Origin: Saururus chinensis
Taxonomy: Eukaryota > Streptophyta > Magnoliopsida > Piperales > Saururaceae
Reading direction: 5' to 3'
Assembly (NCBI GenBank): GCA_035235625.1
Contig: CP141149.1
Location: 34,775,753 to 34,839,752, forward strand
Length of the DNA stretch: 64,000 nt
Below the pieces are notes generated by a model. It ran no database searches. It was not told where the DNA came from and saw only the letters and a program-made list of their open reading frames with translations. Position 1 is the first letter of the stretch. Every line of letters begins with the position of its first letter. Positions 47,434 through 59,343 of the stretch are shown piece after piece. The translations under genes were made by a program, and so were the position numbers.

Positions 47434-48078
47434 ATGGCGCAATCGTCTAGAAGATCCAGTGGACCGGTCCTCCGATCTATCTCCCCGTCCGGCAGATTCT
47501 GCTCGGCTTCCGTCTTTTCCCCGTCCCCGTCGAGCTTCGCCTCTCCGTCGGCCTTCGCCTCCTCGTCGGGATTTGCTTCTTCTTCCGCGAGCTTCTCCTC
47601 CCAGTCCGCTTCCTTCTTCCAGCGGTCCGCCTCACCTACCCGGGTGAACCTGTACTCTTCCCCTCCATCGGCGCCATCCGTCCGGTTTTCCATCGACCAC
47701 CGCCGCCCGATCTCTCCCGGCCGGTCCATCGCAGTCCTCCCTGCCCGCGACCACCAGGTCGTGAGGAAGCAGTCTGGCCATCCTCTGTCGGCGCCGCAGA
47801 AGAGAACTTGCTTGTGCTCCCCGACGAACCACCCGGGTTCCTTCCGATGCAGCCTCCATAAGGGTTTCAGCTCGGCTATTTCCTCATCGTCCAACCGGCT
47901 CAACGCCAGAAGGTCCGCGATGACCAACTCGCTGGTCCGGATTGGGACGGTGGAAGGGGACTGGGTGAAGAGGGCCCTTGCGGCTCTTATTCGCCCATCC
48001 TCTCACCAGCAGAAGCGCCGTGCGGCCTTCCAGCCACGGCCGAGCCGGTTGTCCGCGATGTCGAAAGCTGATGACTGA
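47434..48078 (+). CDS. Serine-rich family protein, longer paralogue
   Basis: Single exon of 214 residues starting at ATG 47434; the longer upstream reading frame lacks an ATG. Residues 1-90 are very rich in Ser/Ala/Phe/Pro, with the degenerate repeat SP/SF-FASSS. Then RPISPGR (near 90), the family core CLCSPTNHPGSFRCSLHK (about 129-146), a Ser-rich linker, and LAALIRPSSHQQKRR followed by a basic tail (about 185-214). The core and the C-terminal RPSS block match the protein at 31939-32313, so the two are paralogues. The N-terminal half is about twice as long here and the gene is much more GC-rich than its surroundings. No catalytic motif is known for the family; function unknown. Confidence 0.88.
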   Translation: MAQSSRRSSGPVLRSISPSGRFCSASVFSPSPSSFASPSAFASSSGFASSSASFSSQSASFFQRSASPTRVNLYSSPPSAPSVRFSIDHRRPISPGRSIAVLPARDHQVVRKQSGHPLSAPQKRTCLCSPTNHPGSFRCSLHKGFSSAISSSSNRLNARRSAMTNSLVRIGTVEGDWVKRALAALIRPSSHQQKRRAAFQPRPSRLSAMSKADD

Positions 48079-51000
48079 GAAAAAAAAACTTGAGCAGGTT
48101 CGTTAATAATATTTGTCTCTCCTAAAATCTCATTCTTATAGACCGGCAAGGCATCCTCGGGTGTTGGTGGCTGCGGCAGCAGCATCAGATCAGATGCGAG
48201 CGACATAAGAAAGGAGGCGGCCTCCCTTTACTTGGTGGAGATTTTCCGTTCGTCGAAGATTGAGAGCAGAAATCAGGAACAAATCAACCTTCCATTTGTG
48301 TACATATTTTTTGCAGCCTTTTGATGGCTATTGAAGCAGAATTCTCAGACTGAGATCTAATTCAATTCCATTAATTAAAATTCAATTAAACACAAAACTG
48401 TCTAATTAACCTCAAACAAGTTCCCAGGACTCCCGTTGGACAAATATTTGGGGAATCTTATACGCGTAATGGGAGCCAATTAAGCATTAAGAGAAGATCA
48501 ATTCAAGCCCTTTCCTTATCCCGTTCAGTACGCCGTTACATACGTCCTTTTGGTTCAGCGTTTTCCGTATTGGTGTGTTAGTACAGCGAGCTTCGTGTGT
48601 CGTCATTGTTTACGTTGCTTGCGTTCTGTGAGGTAATTCTTTTTGTGCTTTCGTTGTTTATCTTTTTGTGTTTGTATTTACTTTGATCTTTTCGAAATTT
48701 CGGTATGATTAACCGTGATTTTGTTTTTCAGGTTTCTTTTGTGCGTTGCTTGTAGTTTTTGTTTTTTCGCTTTGGCTGCAGGTTATGTGGACGCGCGGAC
48801 TTTGGCGTGCCCGTGAGAGCTTAAGATGCTACTTGCAAAAGGGTGATCGATGCAATCGAGAGCTTGGAGATCAGAAGAAAGGTTTACAAATTTGACGAAG
48901 AAAAAACCCAATATGAAGAATCAATTGACATTCTGAAGATAATAGAAGCTCTAAAATCTGATACAAGGAAGACAAACCAATATTAAGAACTAATGAATTG
49001 GCATTTTGAAGAAGATGTCTAATTCTAATGGATTAAAGAAGCTATAAAATTTGATACAAGGAAGTAAGGAAACGTGCTGCCACTTTAAAAAAATTGGCAA
49101 AAAAATACAAATTGTGAAAGCAGCTTTATGAAAGAACTGTCAAGGGCAGGTCAGCGCGCCGTGTGATTCGGCTGGGAAGCTGAAACAACCTAAACGACTA
49201 AACGAAGGGGGATGGACGACTTCAACTCTTCAAGCAACAATTGATGGAACACCCGCCGGAAATACGTTTGAACGGAAACCGGGAGTTCACGTAATTTGGA
49301 AGTGATTCTTGGGGCGGTAATCATCAGAATCCGCTACAAAGCATGAATTCCTGGACACGGATCGGCTGTGGCTATGGGCATTTGTGGATTAATCAGCCAA
49401 TCAAGGACTCAAGAAAGGCGACGGTGGCAAAAAATTACAGCTACAAGGGGGAGAGGAACGAAGCTCGAGCTTTAAATGCTTAAAAGTTGGAATATTAGAC
49501 ATGGACATGACGCAGGCTTGGTATCGCAAGTCCTGGCAGGATAGTAACATAGGTAATGGAATACAATAGACTTAAATTTTATCCCACTCAAAGGCTCAAA
49601 TAGTACTACAGCCACTTGTAGAGGGTTGACCCAGAAAGAAGCATTCCACATTTCTGGGCTTGGTTAATTTCGGCTACTTCCCGGGAACTGAAAAGCCAAG
49701 GAGACGAGGGACAAAAGGGACATAATGGAGGACTGAGAATAGAGTACAAGACATAACGAAGGTTTTGGGTTTGAAAATTGAAGTTTTGCTTACAGCTTAT
49801 AGCTTATAGTAGGCATGTAGGTGAGACCAGCCAGCGTGATAATGAATTATTAAGTTGGACAACAAAAGAGGCACAGCTGTACGCCATTGACTGAGGATGC
49901 GGTTCACGCACGAGATCCTGAAATAGGCGTCACACCCTCGCCACGAGAAACATTGAAACCGTTCTCAAGGAAGATCAATTGTCAACAAGAATACGGATAT
50001 TCACAAGACAAATTAAAATGGGTTTAAAACACAAAAATATTATATTATATAATTATATAATAAGTTTTTTTTAATATTACATAACTGAAGGAGCTAATAT
50101 TTTATGTTCTCTAGTTTTTAAATATAAATGTTATATTATTTAATTTAAGATAAAATTGTCCTTAGATTTTAAATAAACTTAATTCTTATATATATCTTAA
50201 TAAATGAATATTAGAATCGTACACAGGAGAAGATTGATCAGTCGCAGGTCAAAATTTACCAATAGGAGGCGATTGACAGTGACTTATCAGTGAGTTGCTG
50301 GAGATATTAAAAACCTAATTTCTTATATGATGGAAATTGCTTAAGGTAAAAAAATTTGATCACCTTTTACCCATAATAGTGATGATTGATATTTGCATAC
50401 ATTATAATAGTGAGGTAGATGTTGAGAGATTTTGGTAGTTCCTTACGCACAAGTCAAGAGAGTGAATCAAATGCTCATTCCTTGAAAGAGATAGAGAATA
50501 ACTTTTTTTTTACGTGGGACGACTTTTTCTTGATTAATCAAGACTACTTTTTACACTTTGGAGTGAGTAGTAGTGATTAGTTAATTTTCAAAACCCTTTG
50601 ATTAGATGGTAAAAATAAAATAAATAACTATAATTTATTAAAATAAGAAAAGATAAGTATCACGAGAAGTGGCTACAACTTTCAAGTTAAGGAAATTTTT
50701 CTTGAAGATGAAAACTCCCATTGCACAAGTTCTTCTTCATTCTTGTGTGTTTCTTGTTTGTTTTCTAATTCCTCGATGTTCTTTGACTTTTTGAAGGTCA
50801 AGACTTTTTAGGATTTGAATATTTTTTAGTATGTGATTGATAAAGAGAAGGCAAATAAAGAGGTATTATCATTATATGTCGAGATAAAAGAGCCCGACAA
50901 TGGTGACAAATCACCATAAGTGGAAAGGAACCAGAGTTTTAATAGCTAAATCACTGGTGGTATCGGCTCACCCTAACTTGAACTTCATATTACATACGGG

Positions 51001-51639
51001 AGTCAATGATACAAAATTCACTTATGAAAATTATCAGGTAACAATGAATTTAAATTACACGATAGTGTACTTTATCGTATCCTTGAACACACAATATCTA
51101 ATTTACCGTGTTCCCTACAAAGAATATCGTGTTAAGCAAAAACATGATATTTATAATATCACATAATTAATTATGCAAAATACGAAAGTGATATAACACT
51201 AATTCTTTTTAACATAAATTGAATAATATGATTTCTATAAATATTGTGTCATCACTAACACAATATAATTTGTAAGAGTGTAACCGAATACATGATGTTG
51301 AGTTATATCACATATTGATTAACATGTTAACATCCATTACAGATTGGGAGAATCGAAAATTTTGAACTCAATAAATCCATATCATTCTTCTTACGTTAAT
51401 CCAATGGGCAATGACTACGTAACATGTGATAGAAGTCAATTAGACTGGATTAGAAGAAATGTCACAAACAGTGAGTGTAATAAGGACTTCATTTGATAAT
51501 TATGAACCCTCATACAACCTTGAGAATTACGACAACCAATAATTTAAATAAGTATGGACACATTATGTCGATTGATAGCTCTAAGGTTTGTTTTGCTAGT
51601 GCTTAGTTAAATTTGCTTCTATGCCGTCATGGGATAAGG
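48079..51639. other. 3' UTR, then spacer and transposon-like AT-rich sequence
   Basis: The first 250 bp are the 3' UTR of the serine-rich gene. 48500-49950 is moderate in GC with no recognised coding. From 50880 to 51310 the words ACACGAT, CGTGTT and TATCGTG recur, as in the satellite-bearing region at 54.8-59.3 kb, suggesting part of the same element. Confidence 0.35.
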
Positions 51640-54204
51640 TAATGGACTTTCGAAATTTCATTTTTCCTATGGTAAAACTCTTGATTTTGTGGTTTATTTT
51701 GAATGGGTTTACTTGTTTTAGTGCTTTAATGACATGATTAGTAAATGGTAATCTTTAATCCCGATTTCATAGGGTTTTATCTTGTTATGATGTGGATTAG
51801 CATTTTGGAAGTTATGGTGGACTTTTAATGGTATTTAGGTTGTTAGATGGTGATTTTGAGTTTTGTCAATGGAGTTTCGGTTTGAAAATTGGAAAGGAAG
51901 AAGAAGGTCGATTTTGCTTTGTTGGCATTCGAACGAACCTTCTGGGCGTTCGAACAGCAACACTGTCGGATCGACAGATTTCCTATTTAGCCAATTGAAT
52001 GGCCCTTCTGGGCGTTCGAACGGCTACACAACAGATTTTATATTATTTGCATGCTATTTATTTCGGTGATTCTACATTAATATGCCAATTTCATATAAAT
52101 GTGGAGTGTTTTGAGCTATAGTATGCTACTGAAAAGGCATCTCATTGAGGTTATGAAGTGTAGATATATATTTAGAGTTATGTGGAATGACTTATGGTTG
52201 GAGGTATGATATTGGTATTGTCATCTTGAAGTTATGAATGGTTGATTCTCTATGGTTAAACATATTTTGAGTAGGACTATAGCCTATTAATGGACTGATT
52301 TGTCATGATAAAATGTGGTTAATTGATGTGTGGATGTTAGCGAATGTCATGGCTTAAGGATGAAGTGAATGATCTTATATGTGTTTAGCCATTGTGGTTG
52401 AGCTTTAATTTGAATTATAATTTCAATGATTCTTCTTCTATGATTTCCACTGGAATTCATGATTAGATGTTAATTTGAATGTGTAGTGTGGTAGTGAGTT
52501 ATTTTCAAGAATGTTGAAATGCATTGAGTGAAGTGCTTCTACTAGGTACACATATACACATGTGGGGTTTAATGATGATGTTAAAGCTTGATATTATACT
52601 TATGAATGATGCATTAGGGGCTGATGAGAGCACTTATCATGGATTAGGATTCATGTATGCTTTGCCTACGTATATACCATGTTGCATGCATTATGAAAAT
52701 GGATTTCCAATTGAGGCTTTATCAAGATTAATCGAATTTGATCGATTGGATGCAATGTGGTGAAATTGCGTGCCGGATTGATCGGTCGTGACTTAATCGA
52801 AACTTGATTGGTCTGAAAGGACATGTTTTGATTTGAGTTCCTGTGTGGAATGAGCGCACTCCCCAAGTTGAGTCTAGCTAAGTGAAATTATGTGGGGGAC
52901 GAGTTGTATACTTGTCTTACGGATTTTTGAGATTATTATTATGAGTGTCATCTGGACCCTGAGAATCCAGTGTGGTATGTCGTGTGTACCCGCTACCACG
53001 TGTTCTAGGGTTCCTTGTGTGGGAACTCGGGCTCTCCCCTCCACAGGAGATGTCCCTGCGCGAACACCCCTACTCTAGATTCTCTGTGTGAGAATGGGAC
53101 ATCCTTGGCCAAGATCGTCCAGGGCGAGCAGTCTTAGGGATTAACAACCCCGAACTTCTTAAATTCTTGTGTAGAATTCTGGACCATGACACGCCTTCGT
53201 GGCCTTGTCTGTGTTCCTGTTTATGTGACACTAAATTGTGATTACTCCTTGATGGAGGTTGATATGATGTGATGCATGATATGATATATATGCTAAAGAT
53301 ACATATCATGCAGGTTGATGTGATGTGATGCATAATTGGATATGTATGCTAGAGATACATTTCATGCAGGTTAACATGATATGATGGATGATTGGATATG
53401 TATGTTAGAGATACATTTCATGCAGGTTGATATGATGTGATGTATGATATGATATGTATGTTAGAGATACATTTCATGCGGGATGATATGATGTTGAGGC
53501 ATGATTTGATATGGGTGTTAGAGATACATTTTATGTAGGTTGTTATGATGAGAATGACACTCTGTGGATTATACACTATGATGCAAGTTTAGCTGATGTG
53601 TTTGTGTGATTAGAAAATGATACATCTTGTCAATCTTAGATCTGAATGATTTTATTGTTATGCTATCATATTTTTGATGATGATAGTTATATTAAAAACC
53701 ATTGCTAAGTTTGTTAAACTCACCCCTCTTTCTTGTGTTTTTGCTTTGGGGCTGCGTGGTGCGACACGTAGACGGACATGATCTCCTCTTTGAGGAAAGA
53801 TTGGAGATAACTTGGATGTGATCGTGGAGACTCTTATGTGACTTATTTTTCTTAGTTTATGCTTTATGTTTAGAACCTTTGTGTATGGCTCTCTGTTGGA
53901 TTTTTATGCTACTTTATACAGTTGTGTTGCTTAAGACCTATTTTAAAGCCAGAGTGCGCTATGGTTGACTAAGCATGTGGGTTTGAGACTAGTCGTTTAT
54001 TTTGAGTTAAGCGACTCTCTTTCTTTTCTACTTATTTACTCTTGCTCAAAGTAGTGTGCGTACTCTGTAATTCTGTTAAGTCGCTCGTGGTTAGGGTTAA
54101 GTCTTCCGCTAAACCGTTTCTCAATTTTTCCCTCATCGCCCCCGCACACTTAACCGGCCCTTGGACCGGGTTCGGCTTGGGTCGGGCAGTACCGGGGCGT
54201 GACA
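51640..54204 (+). mobile_element. LTR segment B
   Basis: It aligns with segment C from GGTAATGG and ATGGTAAAACTCTT onward (compare 61250-61790), carries the TTCGAAC/GGC hairpin cluster (51926-52025), the GTTGCATGCAT block (52681), the minisatellite (53257-53545) and the end CCGGGGCGTGACA at 54192-54204. The extreme 5' end is absent. No gag or pol seen. Confidence 0.7.
53257..53545 (+). repeat. Minisatellite of about 56 bp in LTR segment B
   Basis: Five units begin at about 53257, 53313, 53369, 53424 and 53480, with a partial unit at 53538. Each contains TTAGAGATACATTTCATGCAGG (given in part) and GATATGATGTGATGCATGAT. The word order is the same as in segment E. Confidence 0.85.
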
Positions 54205-54761
54205 TTCTTAGTATAGTGTAGTATTAGGCAGTGCTACGTCTGGATCCGATCTTATTGGAAATATTGGAGATGTTGTTTGATGAGTACGTAGGCAACTAAC
54301 ATCGGGTGATGTTGGCCCGATCTAAAAAACATTAATAAAACCTTTTGTCCTTTGGAAGCTCTTCTCCTGTAGGCGGAGATGCTCCATTGTGGTTGTGGTT
54401 GTTGCTTGGTTTGCTTTGTTGCAGATTCTCCAGGCGACGACAAGTGAGACCAAGGCAGGCGAGCATAAGAGGTTTTCGGGTTTCTGCAACTTCGGTACGT
54501 AAGTGTACCTTAAGCATGAGAGTCAACTTGTTATTTATTTTCAGACGGGTGACCGACTTGTACTTAGATGGATGAGCTGGTCTTTATGAATTTTCAAACA
54601 TTAAATAATATCATATGATTTGATATTCGTATTTGTGAACCCTAGTTATCATGACCTAGATATTTAAGAGGAGGGTTTATTTTGTATTTAAAGAAAAAAA
54701 AAATCTCGCTACTTACCATTTGTGCTATTTAAAAATGCTTTTAAAATTTTGGGTCATGACA
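54205..54761 (-). mobile_element. LTR-type element end, minus orientation, partner of 59344-59895
   Basis: Read on the minus strand it starts TGTCATGACCC and matches 59344 onward for about 550 bp, including the 60-residue open frames at 54332-54526 (minus) and 59577-59771 (plus) that share SNNHNHNGAS and PTGE-LPKDK. Its inner end is cut by LTR segment B at 54204. Confidence 0.65.
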
Positions 54762-55262
54762 ACACAACTGTACTCTTTGAGAAATGTCAGATAGATGGAC
54801 AAAATATAGCTGAAGATGTAGCCCTATTTGCTCATAAACACATCGAAAGCAAAAGAGAAGAAGTAAGGAATGTGCATGTATTACCGATATAAATGTATAA
54901 ATTTCAGGTTAACTCACTATATCACTAGGCATAATCTAATTAATGTCATGTGTATGAGTATACGTTATCGACAATAACATGTATGTATAGTAGTTAAAAT
55001 AACACGATAATTGTGAGCACATGACATGTGTTGATGGGTCGTGTTTTTTATAACACTATAATATTACTTATTGTGTTCTCATTTACATGATATTTATGCA
55101 ACTGGATGTAGTAAATCTAATCAAATGTAGCTTTATATGCAAAATGTTTCAGGATTTGGGGCTACTGTGTAAACATGAAATTGCAGCAATTGATAACATA
55201 CACTTCTATGTGTCTGATTGCTGCAAAAAATAGTACTCCACAAAAACATATAAAATGACATA

Positions 55263-55470
55263 TCAATAGCCATTATACCCAACAATGGATAGGCACCAGT
55301 GGGCACCGATTGGAGTTTTACCTACATTTAACCCACCTATTCTACACAAGCAGGGGGCGTCTAAGAAAAGACCAAATAAAGTCACAACCCAAGGTCAATG
55401 CCCCACACAAATGTGGAGCATGTGGGCAGTTGGGTTGCACTATATGGCAACGCACAAGAGGACCCTCTGA
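55263..55470 (+). pseudogene. C-terminal fragment of a Mutator-like (MULE) transposase
   Basis: MDRHQWAPIGVLPTFNPPIL has the (R/S)QW...PP sequence that precedes the KQPGRPRK-type segment in plant MULE transposases. After a frame change the next residues read CGACGQLGCTIWQRT, a degenerate form of the C..CG..GHN.RTC zinc knuckle at the end of these proteins. The frameshift lies around 55350-55370. The catalytic DDE domain was not found. Confidence 0.55.
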
Positions 55471-56172
55471 ATGTGGCTGCTAGTTTAAGTACAAGCTGAA
55501 GGATAACGAAGAAAAGAGTAAGAAAATGACAAAAGGATGGGGAACATCGATTGGGGTTGCCTTTATCACCCCCTTTATTTAACTGATTGGAGGAAATGTC
55601 ATTTTATAATAGTGTTCTTTGAAACACGATTTTTGATGTATGTCGTGTTACCATATACAATATTGTATATACATCATGTTATCGATAACACAACCTTAAT
55701 AAAGTTCGTGATGTCGATAATCTGATATGTTGATCCATGTATTCTTAATATTGTTTTATGCATATGTGTCGTGTAATCGGAAACACGATAAAAGGATTTA
55801 CATGTTACCAATTACACGATAAAAAAATACTTACATTGAATATTACAATTTATTTTGTTCAATGCATGTTACTAATTACACAATAATTGTACCTCGCATT
55901 ATCGATAACACAACCATGGCAATAAATAATTATCCTGATTTCCGACGCATCACCAATTTCTAAAGAGACATCAATTTTTGTCATAACAAACTAAATTTTG
56001 GTGTAGAAAAACAAAGTGTCATCCCATTTTTTAACGCAAACTTTACTTCACATCTGGTTCCATATCGGCAAATATATATTTACACCTCCTGTTAAATCAA
56101 GTGACCATTCAGCGCCCACCTATTGCCCGCCTAAGGAACTTCTTCACACAGAGATTGCCAATGTACAAATTG

Positions 56173-56477
56173 TACACCATCTATCTCCATGAGCACAACC
56201 TGGTGAGCATTCACGAAAAATGTGGAATCCATCAGGACTTTGAAATAATGCCATTTTATGACTCATCCCCCTCTGAGGCAAATGAGAAGAGCAATGTAGG
56301 CGATTAATGGCATATATTGTCAAATAAATTTCCCAATTCACCCTAATCGTTTGCACATGTTTTCTCATCCCCTTGGAGACGGATGAGTCATAATCTTGCA
56401 TTATTTCAATGTTCCAAATGTCTAATCACATTTTTTCGAGTAGCTCACCAGGTCGTGCTTATGTAGACAGATGGTGT
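56173..56477. repeat. Imperfect inverted duplication, arms about 120 bp
   Basis: The left arm (about 56178-56296) and the right arm (about 56360-56475, reversed) both contain CACCATCT-TCT, AGCAC-ACCTGGTGAGC, TTTGAAATAATGC or its close variant, and ATGACTCATCC. Identity is roughly 80% by eye; the loop is about 65 bp. It gives open frames on both strands, which are not independent evidence of a gene. Confidence 0.75.
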
Positions 56478-56663
56478 GAGATGTTCTATTTTCATATTTA
56501 CAATTTTGGTCTACTTATGTATTTTGTTTCCTTTGTTATGTTTATGTAATGTACTTGTCAACCCATATTAATGAAAGAGAAAGTTCATTTGCCTGTAAAT
56601 TTGTCAATATGCATTTATATTTTGCTACACATGAAAATTTTTCATACCACTATCTAAAACACT

Positions 56664-57271
56664 ATATAAATGACATGACCTATTGGGTGAGTGTGTTGTT
56701 GCTAACACGATATTCAACCATTATTAGACGACCTCAAACGACTTCGTGTTATCGTTAATGTGACCTATGTTAGGGCTATTGTTGATTGCACAATATGCAA
56801 TTATATATTATATGACCTAACATTACTTCGTGTTATCACTAACACGACCTATGTCTCTGTGTGTTGTTGATTACACGATCTGCAACCATATATTATACGA
56901 CCTAACATTATTTCATGTTATATGTGACACGACCTACATTTGGGCATGTTGTTGATTACATGATCTGCAACCTATATTAGACGACCTAACAGTATTTCGT
57001 GTTATCGTTGACGCAACCTACATTTGGGAGCGTTGTTGATAACACGATCTGCAACCACATATTACATGACCTAACATGACTTTGTGTTATCGGTGACATG
57101 ACTTATGTCTAGGCGTATAGTTGATGACATGATCTACAACCTATATTAGACGACCTAACATACCTTTGTTATCAATGCAACCTACGTCTTGGCGTGTTGT
57201 TGATAACATGATCTGTAACTATATATTACATGACCTAACATGACTTCGTGTTATCGGTGACACGAACTACG
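56664..57271. repeat. 84-bp tandem array (seven units)
   Basis: GTTGTTGAT-type words recur at about 56693, 56777, 56861, 56945, 57030, 57114 and 57193 (spacing 84, 84, 84, 85, 84, 79). Each unit has TTGATNACACGATCTGCAAC, GACGACCTAACAT and TTCGTGTTATCGGTGACACG, i.e. half-palindromes CGTGTTATCG and ACACGA. Units are 80-90% alike by eye, so the array is not recent. Confidence 0.9.
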
Positions 57272-57359
57272 GGTAACACAACCTTGAATGAATTTTAAAT
57301 AGTAATCTTTACTTTATATATTGTTCATTATAAGAGAGAACAAAAATAAACCACTACTA

Positions 57360-59092
57360 CTCATTTGATGAAGCATTGAAGTCCTGATCAATTCACCCAT
57401 GAAGAATTGCCAACATATCTGCGTCCTGACCAACATAGTGATCCCTGTTGGTGTGAAATTTGGTTGAATGACTCATCCAGCCAACTTTGCAACATAATAC
57501 ATCAGGAACACCCTACAGTCTTCATTAATCTCTTGATATGAGCTTTTTTGGATCTTCGTCAATGGCCACATTGTCGCACCCTTTAATCTCCATGGTTGTG
57601 ACATGTATTCTAACCTTGTCAACCTCGTCAAAGTGGTGATTGTAGTCACCTTTTAGCGGGTTATACCACCTGAACCTCTTCTCCTTGCATCGGGAAATGA
57701 GAAGAAATGGCCAATGACGTAGATCAGAATGAAACCACTCTCGGTGTTTACATTAAGCCACTTCATCAAGTTGTTAACGATTTTGGGACGCATCTCCATC
57801 TTGTCATAATACATCTCTACATTGTAGTAGTGTTGGATAGCAAATATTCCTAAAAAATAGTTTGGATAAATGCTAGGATATCTTATATTTCGCTTCTCCA
57901 ATTTTTGGCAGAACACATCTATGACCTAAAATCGTTAACAAAATATTAATGTGTTAGTGGTAACACGGCATACAATATGTCGTCTTAATATGAATATGAC
58001 ATGCTAGTTCATCATGTAATCGTTAACACAACTTATATTAGGTCATGAAAAGACAAACACACTATGTACACATGATAATCTAGTTTGATACTTATCGTGT
58101 TATTGATACAACATGTGGCATTATCGTGTTATCAATAATGCGAACTTCCAATGCGGACGAAGTGTGGTTTCACATATCGTGTTAATCATAACATGATATG
58201 TTAAGAATCATGTAGTCAATAACATGAGAAAAAATTATGAACTAATTATTACCCCATTCGTTAACCACTTATGTCTAAGCAGAGCCACATATTCTATATG
58301 GAGAAGTGTCACCATAGGACATTGCTTGTGTGGGTTGGCCATAATGTCCTTGATTGTCTTCCGATCTTCTCCACATTATATATTCATATAGAACATGGGC
58401 TAGAGATCAAGGTAGTTGTATGACACCACTGTGACCTTCTCCTTATCCTTTTTTTTCTTCTCAACGTACTCTTTGACATCTATCATGCTTCTGATACTCT
58501 CTAGTAGTTCCTAATCAACTGGCTCAAGAGTATCCAATAAAGTGGCCAAGCTGGAAGTAAATTTCTCTGGGGCAAGGATAATATGTGGCAGAGATGACTG
58601 CCAACAAAACTTCATCCCCTGGCCTCACTGTCCCGTCCTCCCTGGCCAGCTGAGTCGACTTTCCAATCTTGTTTGAACCAGGCCTGACACCTTCTTGGCT
58701 GGTTCCTCCTTGGTAGCCTCAGCAGGGGCTGAATCCTCCTTAGAAGCCTTTACCTCCCCTTTGGCTACATGCGCCGGTGGATTAGCCATCGTGTACCTCA
58801 TCCGCCTAGGTATGGGTGATAGCAGTAATGCAATAGGCTTAGCATATGAAGCTTTTTGTTTCTTTATCTTCAGCTTAATTTGCTTTGATGATAACACTTC
58901 TGCCTGAAATTGTACAACTTCTTCATCTCGGGCTTGCACCATTTCCTTATAATTTTTCTTAAAGAATCTGGTGATAATGGTCCTTGCAACTTTGGGACCC
59001 TTATTCTTCTTCGGGGCACCAGCTTTAGGCTCCCCTTTTTTTGTACATGTAATAGGTCGTATGAGTATATACATGAAAGTCAAATAAAGCAT
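57360..59092 (-). pseudogene. Broken minus-strand coding remnant of unknown type
   Basis: From 59092 downward the minus strand reads as charged, coding-like protein (KKNKGPKVARTIITRFFKKN, then SKQIKLKIKKQK and PRRMRYTMANPP), followed after a stop by other-frame pieces (SIRSMIDVKEYVEKKKK) and an 87-codon frame at 57653-57916 (KIVNNLMKWLNVNTESGFIL). Stops and frame changes separate them. Some plant Mutator-like elements carry an extra Ulp1-like protease gene, but I cannot find its His-Asp-Cys triad here, so no function is assigned. Confidence 0.35.
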
Positions 59093-59343
59093 GTTATTGA
59101 TGACACAACTATTCCAAAAGTAGAATTGAATCTAATATGCTAATACAAACAGTTGTGTTATCGATTTGATGTAGACCGATGTCAATACAAGCTAAATTAA
59201 AGACAAAAGGATACATGAAAATAACTACACAATAAAATTAAAATAAACTAACTTGATCCTAATTTCTCAAATTTTGAATTATTGAAATATGGCATAGCCC
59301 CTACATATTTATAGGCAATTAAGCCTCCTAATCCTAAAATAAA

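Larger units (their letters stand above)
54762..59343. mobile_element. Mutator-like element remnant between inverted repeats
   Basis: Contains a transposase C-terminal fragment (55263-55470), an 84-bp tandem array, an inverted duplication (56173-56477), a minus-strand ORF remnant (57360-59092) and many dispersed words of the type CGTGTTATCGATAACACG. Mutator-like identity rests on the transposase scrap; true terminal inverted repeats were not located. Confidence 0.45.

Noticed and set aside
50900..51166. 88-codon ORF in AT-rich DNA
   Set aside because: Biased composition and words shared with the neighbouring satellite-like sequence; no domain.
56664..57271. Regular 84-bp repeats considered as a CRISPR array
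   Set aside because: Units are tandem without unique spacers, have internal divergence, and the genome is a plant nuclear one.
57653..57916. Possible Ulp1-like protease piece on the minus strand
   Set aside because: Some Mutator-like elements carry such a gene, but no His-Trp, Asp or Cys catalytic motif could be found in the frames read.
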